DNA from: Schistocerca nitens
Lineage: Eukaryota > Arthropoda > Insecta > Orthoptera > Acrididae
Reading direction: 5' to 3'
Assembly: GCF_023898315.1 (NCBI RefSeq)
Contig: NC_064614.1
Coordinates: 502,030,109 to 502,094,108 of the forward strand
DNA: 64,000 nt
In this document: piece by piece, positions 56,985 through 64,000 of the stretch
Layout: the number at the start of each line of letters is the position of its first letter
Numbering within the stretch: the first letter of the stretch is position 1
Translations under genes and position numbers: made by a program
The notes under the pieces: generated by a model
Told to the model about the DNA's origin: nothing
The model's input: only the letters and a program-made list of their open reading frames with translations
The model's database searches: none

Positions 56985-58949
56985 TTGGCTAATTTCTGCA
57001 GATCTGAACATAAGGTCAGAGGGGTGGCAATTTATGTACACAGTAAAATAGGGGTTATCATACCATGGTCAATAGACCCCAGTACAGAAATGCTGTTTTT
57101 GAAGCTGCAGCAATACAGACAACATATTATGGGTAAAAACGTGATAATAGGGCTCTACAGATCACCAGTCACATAAATGGATTTCTGAAAGAGTTTGAAG
57201 TACTGTTAGATAAGGCTAGCAGGGAACTCCCTTATATAATTATTGATGGTGACCTAAATATTAACACTCAAAAAGGCAACTGTTATACAAGGAGTTTTCA
57301 AGATCTGATTAAAACTTATGGACTTAATTTAGCAGTAGACAGTCCCAAGAGATGCTGTAAAAATACAGGAACATTAATATATCACTAATGTACTACAGAG
57401 CAGGCAGACAGTACAGGTCATACACATAACCATTGCAAATAATTATGGGGAACTAGTTGAATTATCAGGCAACATAGGAAGGCCAGAAAAAAAATATTTC
57501 AAGAGTTTAGACAAACTAAGTAAATGAACATAGATAGGCTACAAAGGCAATTGGAAACCGAAGACTTTAGTGAAGGAAGTATACTTAACAGAAAACCTAG
57601 GTAAAGGATGGGAATCATCATTCTGCAGTAAATTATGTCATTACATAGATGTTGCATGTCCATTAGTACATAGAGAAATAAATAAGAAGAATAATAAAAA
57701 TTGGGTCACAGTATAGGTACAAAGGAAGAGGGAAGAGATGAAACATGTGTATGAAAATTGTCAATTAAGGTCAACCCAAGAAAATAGGGATGAATATAGG
57801 GAAAAGAAGAAAACATACACCAAACTGATAAAAGAAACTAAATCAACATATTATGAAAACAAGATAGCAACTTCAACAAATATCACTAAGAGCATATGGT
57901 CTCTTGTAAATGAAGAGAGGAAAGGTGTAGTTTTGGACAACACTGATAACATAACACTTGCGGTAAATGGGAGGGAACTTGGGGATGCACAGCAGTACTT
58001 TAAACAAACATTATATTGAAATTGTGGACAAATTAATAACTCAAAATAATACTTCCAAAGTAAACACAATAAACATTCCATACGAGACAAAGTGCTTATT
58101 CCTGACCCCACCTAATGAATCAGAAATCGTAAAAATAATACATAGTCTAAAAACAAAAAATGCTGGGGGACTAGATGGTATATCCACTAAACTAATTAAA
58201 TGCTGTTTACGGAGGGTAGTAAAGCCATTAGCCTGTCTGATAAACTGATCTATAGAAAAAGGAATACTTCCAATGTGCCTGAAAACGAATGAAGTAATCC
58301 CTGTATATGAAGGAGGCAGCAAAAAGACCCAGGAAATTACAGATCTATAACTATTACATCTGTACTCTCTAAAATAATTGAAATCATAATAAAAGACAGC
58401 ATGCAATATTCTCATCGATGAACAACATGGATTCAGAAAGGGCAAGTCTACCAAAACAGCAATAACTTAATTTGTAGCATTTGTAACTGATGCACTTCAT
58501 GAACAGAAGATGGTCTGCAGTATGTTCCTGGACCTATCTAAAACATTTGTTTGTGTATGTCATGACATCCTGTTAGAAAAGCTTCATTGTTATGGTGTAA
58601 GGGAGAAAGCAGTAGACATCATTAAATCATTTTTGGAACATAGAAAGCAGTGTGTAGAAATAAAGCAAAAAGTGAAAAATAATGTTACAAGTTTCTTCTC
58701 AAATTTTTAAATTGTGAAATATGGGGCTTCTCAAGGATCTGCCCTTGGTCCACTACTTTTCATACTGTATGCCAATCATATGACCAAAACAGTATCTGAT
58801 AGTATGTAGATGACACTTCATTTGTTGGTACCAGTTATACAACAGATGACCTGGAAGAAAAGTCTTTGCTAAATATGAAAAGTGGAAACAATTATTTCAG
58901 GGAAACAATTTCTTTATATATAGAAACCAAACAATATATATATATATAA

Positions 58950-59266
58950 AACAGAGGGAAACATTCCACGTGGAAAAATTATATCTAAAAAGAAAGATGA
59001 TGAGACTTACCAAACAAAAGCGCTGGCAGGCCGATAGACACACAAACAAACACAAATATACACACAAAATTCAAGCTTTTGCAACAAACTGTTGCCTCAT
59101 CAGGAAAGAGAGAAGGAGAGGGAAAGACGAAAGGATGTGGGTTTTAAGGGAGAGGGTAAGGAGTCATTCCAATCCCGGGAGCGGAAAGACTTACCTTAGG
59201 GGGAAAAAAGGACAGGTATACACTCGCACACACACACATATCCATCCACACATACAGACACAAGCA

Positions 59267-59354
<88 letters not shown>

Positions 59355-59895
59355 AAGATGATGTGACTTACCAAATGAAAGTGCTGGCAGGTCGACAGAC
59401 ACACAAACAAACACAAACATACACACAAAATTCAAGCTTTCGCAACAAACTGTTGCCTCATCAGGAAAGAGGGAAGGAGAGGGAAAGACGAAAGGATGTG
59501 GGTTTTAAGGGAGAGGGTAAGGAGTCATTCCAATCCCGGGAGCGGAAAGACTTACCTTAGGGGGAAAAAAGGACGGGTATACACTCGCGCACACACACAC
59601 ACACATATCCATCCACACATATACAGACACAAGCAGACATATTTAAAGACAAAGAGTAGAGGGAAACATTCCACGTAGGAAAAATATATCTAAAAACAAA
59701 GATGATGTGACTTACCAAATGAAAGTGCTGGCAGGTCCTCTCCCTTAAAACCCACATCCTTTCGTCTTTCCCTCTCCTTCCCTCTTTCCTGATGAGGCAA
59801 CAGTTTGTTGCAAAAGCTTGAATTCTGTGTGTATGTTTGTGTTTGTTTGTGTGTCTGTCGACCTGCCAGCACTTTCATTTGGTAAGTCACATCAG
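58950..59895. repeat. Composite repeat: two direct copies, one inverted copy, (TA)n core
   Basis: Copy 1 (about 58955-59270) and copy 2 (about 59352-59645) share GCTGGCAGG.CGA.AGACACAC, TTCAAGCTTT.GCAACAAACT, GAAAGACGAAAGGATGTGGG and TCCAATCCCGGGAGCGG. A third, inverted partial copy fills 59735-59895. (TA)n of 83 bp (59270-59352) separates copies 1 and 2. GAGGGAAACATTCCACGT occurs at about 58953 and 59659. It splits the LINE at 56985-60570. Confidence 0.85.
59270..59352. repeat. (TA)n microsatellite, ~41 units
   Basis: Uninterrupted alternating TA. Confidence 0.97.
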
Positions 59896-60989
59896 CAAAC
59901 AAAAAACACAGTTTGGACATCGTCACTGTCAGCCTTGGAGACGTACAACTAAAGGCAACAGATAGCTATAAATTTCTAAGGGTAACAGTGGATAGGTATA
60001 TGGCATGGGTTAATCACATAAATAACATTTGCAGCAAAATAGGTTCAAGCATATTTCTGATGAGAAAAATGTCAAAGTCAGTAAACAAACACACTCTACA
60101 AACAATGTGTTATGGACTACTCCATCTGCACCTCTCATATGGCATCCTGGTTTGGGGAAATGCTGAAAATGTGCACACACAAAGGGTATTAAGATTAGAA
60201 AAGAGAGCTGTGTGATGCTTTACAAAAGAATCACCTAGAGAGTCCCACAGAAGTAAATTCAGTGAGCTAAAAATTTTAACAGTAGCATCAGTGTATGTAT
60301 GTGGAACAATTATATACTTAAAAACTAACTGCACTGCATTGCTAAATGGAGAATATCACAAACATAATACAAGAATAAATAAGACTATCATATAGAAGGA
60401 AGTAGGCTGAAATTAAGAGACAAAGAACCTGTAAATACTGTACAACAATTTATCACAATGTATAAAGATGATAGAAAGTATGTCTCTTTTTAAAAGAAAA
60501 TTAAAAAGACATCTGATCAATATTCGACCTTACAGTGTTAAAGAATATCTTGAAATAAAAAATTAAATAGTGTGTCAGTATACATTGTAAAGGGAAACTG
60601 CAACAAATGTAAAAGAGTGTATAGAATCACTTTAAGCATGCCAGATGTACAAAATAATATTTCATGTCAAAACACCGATGCTACTGTCCTCTACGTTTTC
60701 TCTGTTTTTCTTGGCTGAGTGAAAACCAATGACTTACAGAAAAATGAACTGTATTATCTTTGGTGCCCTTTTAAAGTACTTATAATGACATCTTTTTGTG
60801 AAAATTCTATAAAATATATGTATATTTACTATCTTTCTGTAACTAGCGAATATATTTAACAGCCAGACTATAAATGCAATCATACATAAACTGATATATA
60901 CCACAGTATTTTTCGCTATGTATATGTGAGCTTTATGTAAATATGGAGTGTCTAGTAAAACTGTAAGAAATGAACCGTGGACAAATAAT

Positions 60990-62045
60990 TAAAGACCAAA
61001 GAATAAAGATAGTCAGGTAGGTGCAGTATTCCTTGATTTCCAAAAAACATTTGACTCAGTAAGTACCACATCTATGTTTATTAATGAAACTATGATCGTA
61101 TGGGATATCAAATGAAATTTGTGGCAGGATTGAAGATTTTTAGGTTGGGAGGATGCAGCAAGTTGTCTTGGATGGAAGGTCATCAAGACATGTAGAAGTA
61201 ACTTTGAGTGTGCTCCAGGCAACTGTGTTGGGACCCTTGCTCTTCATATCTATTAATGACATGTGGACAATATTAATCGTAATCTCAGACCTCTTGCAGA
61301 TGAAGCAGTTATTTATAATGAAGCACTGTCAGAAAGAAGGTGCATATGTATTCAGTCAGATCTTGGTAAGACTTCAAAGTGGCGCAATTTGTTTTAAGTG
61401 TTCAAAAATGGAAAACAGTCCACTTTGCAAAATGAAATAACATAGTAGCTTATGACTATAATATCAATGAGTCACATTTGGAATTGTTTAACTTACACAA
61501 ATACCTGGGTATAACTCTTTGTAGGGTTATGAAATGTAATGAGCAGATAGACTGTTGTGGTTGGAGAAGGTGGTAGACTTCAGTTTATTGGTAGAATTCT
61601 GGGGAAATGCAATCAGTCTACAAAGAAGACTGCTTACAAATCACTTGTATGACCCACCCTACAATACTGCTCAGGTTTGCAGGACCCATGCCAAATAGGA
61701 CTAACATGAATGGACACAGGTTTGTTTGATCTGTAGTAAAGTGTAACAGAGATGCTGAAGAAACTGAATTGGCATACTCATGAAGCTAGATGTAAACTAC
61801 CCAGAAAAGCCTACTTACAAAGTTTCAACAATCAGCTTTAAATTATGATGCTAAGAATATACAACACTCCACTACCGTGAGAATTTTGAGGACAAAATTA
61901 GATTAATTTCAGCACAGATAGAGGCAATTAAACAATCATTCTTCCCGCACTCCATATGTGAATGGAATGGAAAAAACCCTAATAATTGGTGCAATGGGAT
62001 GCACTTAAAGTCATTTGCAGAATATAGATGTAGATGTAGCATAAT
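60990..62045 (+). mobile_element. CR1-like LINE 3' half, decayed
   Basis: RT AVFLDFQKTFDSVS (61020), VLQATVLGPLLFISINDM (61215, from QGSVLGPLLF), thumb LHKYLGITLCRVMKC-like (61495) and HPTLQYCSGLQDPC-like (61650). The 3' end is GCAGAATATAGATGTAGATG at 62018. Confidence 0.75.
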
Positions 62046-62582
62046 TAAATGGTACAAGAAATCGGAGGAGGAAGATTGTTTGTGACAACAGGCATTGACC
62101 CTATGAGAGATATGATGTTGCAAAGTCCCACACAGTGTAGCTATTGAACTAGTGCAGAATTCAATATGCCTCAGCTAAAAGTGTGGAAAACATTTTGTAT
62201 GTGATAAAGAGTGAAATCATACAAGTAGGAGCTCCTGCAAGCCATGAGCCATAATGACAAACTGGGCCACCTTAAAAATGATATCTTGTGGGCAAATTAA
62301 TCTTCAGTGGTGATGCCATGTTTCATCTTTTGTGGAAGGTTGATAGGGCTAAATAAATAAAAACACAGAGGATCTAAATGCGACCGCTGAATATATGTGA
62401 GATTCTGAAAAAGTTGATGTGTTCTGTGCTGTGTACAGCAAGATAGTCTATGGACCCTTCTTCTCTACTGAGAGAACTGTCAATAATATCACACCTCTTG
62501 ACATGCTGCAATTGTAGCTTATGCTGCATCTCGAAACTGATAGCACGCATTTCATCTTTCGACACGGAGCCCCCACCCCTGC

Positions 62583-62615
<33 letters not shown>

Positions 62616-62995
62616 CCACAATTATGTATGAGATTACTCAAATGAGATGCTACCATGTGTTACAGCTGTTGATCTGGTGCTGCTCAAGTGGTCATCACAG
62701 TAACCAGATTTGACATCTCAATTTTTTCCTTGTGGTGCCAAATCAAGGACAGCATTTATGTTCCACATGTATCACATAAATTCAAAAACTTGTAACACTG
62801 CATCACAGGAGCTATTATTACCATCACTTCTCATGTGTTGGGTCAGGTATGTGAACAGAATTGGTTTACTGATTAGATGTGTGCCATGTAACAGAGGGAG
62901 GACACGCTGAATCATTATAAACACTGGAAAAAAATTGAGAGTTTGTATTTTACATACTGTATCATATGTTGTTGTTCCTGGTCATTTACCTGTAC
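62046..62995. other. No recognised gene
   Basis: AT-rich; a (CA)n tract at 62583-62611. Short ORFs unsupported. Confidence 0.45.
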
Positions 62996-62999
62996 TGAT

Positions 63000-64000
63000 T
63001 TTTCATGGACTTTATAATTATCCTGAATAAGGGGAACAAAGATGAAAATGAGATAGTAAATATGATACTGTGAGATGAATTTGACAGAGCACTCGCAGAC
63101 CTAAGTGGTAATGAGGCCCGTGGGATAAGTAATACTCCTCCAGGATTAGTGAGATCCTTGGGAAGGCAAACCATGACAAAAATTATTCCACCTGGCATGC
63201 AGGATGTATGACATGGGCAAAATACTCTCAGACTTCAGGAAGACAGTAATAATTGCATTTCCAGTGAGGACAGATACTGACAGGTGGGAATACTACTGAA
63301 GCATCAGTTTAATTAGTCATGGTTGCAAAATATTGGCACACTTTATTTACAGAAGAATGGAATATGTGATAAAGGCTGAATTTGGGGAAGATCGTCTGGG
63401 TTCCAGATAAATGTAGGAACACCCAAGGCGATATTAACCTTACAACATTTTGTAGATGATAGTTTGAAGGAAGACAATCCTAAATTTGTAGCAATTGTAG
63501 ATTTAGAGAAGTAGCAGGGATAAAATATTAAGGACCAATGATTATTTACTACTTGTATTGAAACCAGAACATAATTAAAAGAGGCGAAGGACATGAAAGC
63601 TGTAGTTGAGAAGGGAATGAGACTTTGTTGTGGCTCTTCCCCACATTATTCAATCTGTACATAGATCAAGAAATAAATGAAACCATGGAAAATTTAGAAA
63701 ATGACTTTAAAGTTCAGAGAGGTAGAAACAAAAACATTGTAGTTTGTTCATGACTTTATAATTCTGTCAGAGGTAACTGAGGACTTGGAACAGCAATTGA
63801 ACAGAACTTAAAAGGGATTATAAGATGAACATCAATAAAAGTACAACTAGGGCAATGGCATGTAGTCAAATTAAGTCATGCCATGGTGTGGGAATTAAAC
63901 TAGGAAAAGAGACACAAAAAGTAGTAGATGAATTGTGCTATTTGGGCAGCAAAACACGTGATGGAACAAGCTGGGATCTCTCTATTTCCTCTCTTGTTTT
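63000..64000 (+). mobile_element. LINE family A RT fragment running off the window
   Basis: Homologous to about 6020-7020: EFDRALADLSGNEARGI-like (63070), RT pieces near 63395 (complement-verified FGED..GFQ), GMRLCCGSSPHYSICT-like (63615), a changed FADD region (63745) and NINKS (63830). Heavily broken and continues past 64000. Confidence 0.7.

Larger units (their letters stand above)
56985..60570 (+). mobile_element. Second LINE type, interrupted by a composite repeat
   Basis: Endonuclease GVAIYVHSKIGVIIPW and NVIIGLYRSPVT (57010-57170) and IDGDLNIN (57245). RT: KNAGGLDGISTKLIK (58155), MFLDLSKTFVCVCHDILLEK (58520) and GASQGSALGPLLFILYAN (58725). After the insertion (about 58955-59895) comes the thumb/C-terminal YKFLRVTVDRYMAWVNHINN and SYGILVWGNAE (59970-60170). 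Different from family A and from the CR1-like copies. Frame-broken. Confidence 0.8.

Noticed and set aside
58970-59560. 196-aa open frame on the plus strand
   Set aside because: Runs through (TA)n (Ile-Tyr repeats) and simple repeats; it has no natural protein composition.
1-64000. CRISPR array, operons or bacterial contamination
   Set aside because: No regularly spaced repeats, no ribosome-binding sites or compact ORFs; spliced genes and insect transposons throughout.

Overview
The window is animal nuclear DNA, most likely from an orthopteran insect (grasshopper or locust). It has low gene density, very long introns, GT-AG splicing, and a dense layer of decayed non-LTR retrotransposons, Tc1/mariner elements, tRNA- and 5S-derived SINEs and a Penelope-like element. 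The insect assignment rests on the RpL4 protein and on repeat types I recognise from locust genomes; the species is inference. I see no bacterial, CRISPR or operon-like features.

Two protein-coding genes are supported. (1) RpL4 (ribosomal protein uL4), plus strand, 11512-26424: eight coding exons whose phases all join, 432 codons, with a final intron of about 11.9 kb. (2) An atypical small heat-shock-type gene on the minus strand. Its last exon (26529-26753) carries most of the alpha-crystallin domain, and it joins in phase across a 21-kb intron to a Gln/Asn-rich exon (47801-48042) and then probably to 49188-49390. Its 5' end is not found. The two genes converge tail to tail, with 104 bp between stop codons. 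A third, unidentified minus-strand coding-like block (10010-11126) lies head to head with RpL4 and appears frame-broken.

The RpL4 introns hold a snoRNA cluster that open reading frames do not show: a U18-like box C/D RNA in intron 2 with an 11-nt antisense match to conserved 28S rRNA; an H/ACA RNA in intron 3; two near-identical box C/D RNAs in introns 5 and 6; and two more H/ACA candidates in intron 7 (one excellent, one weaker).

Layout: 1-650 possible LTR-element leader; 2946-4310 decayed Tc1; 4780-7510 decayed LINE; 8160-8990 mariner remnant split by a tRNA-SINE; 10010-11126 unknown coding-like block; 11400-26460 RpL4 with snoRNAs and intronic repeats; 26529-49390 (and upstream) sHSP-like gene, whose large intron contains a tRNA-armed fold-back element, a Penelope-like element with a degenerate tandem array and a mariner, a CR1-like LINE with a SINE inside it, a nearly intact Tc1 element and another LINE; 50475-54850 mariner split by a LINE that itself carries a 43-bp perfect palindrome; 54960-64000 several LINE remnants, one split by a composite repeat with a long (TA)n tract. 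Nearly all transposon ORFs are broken; the best preserved is the Tc1 at 42361-43772.
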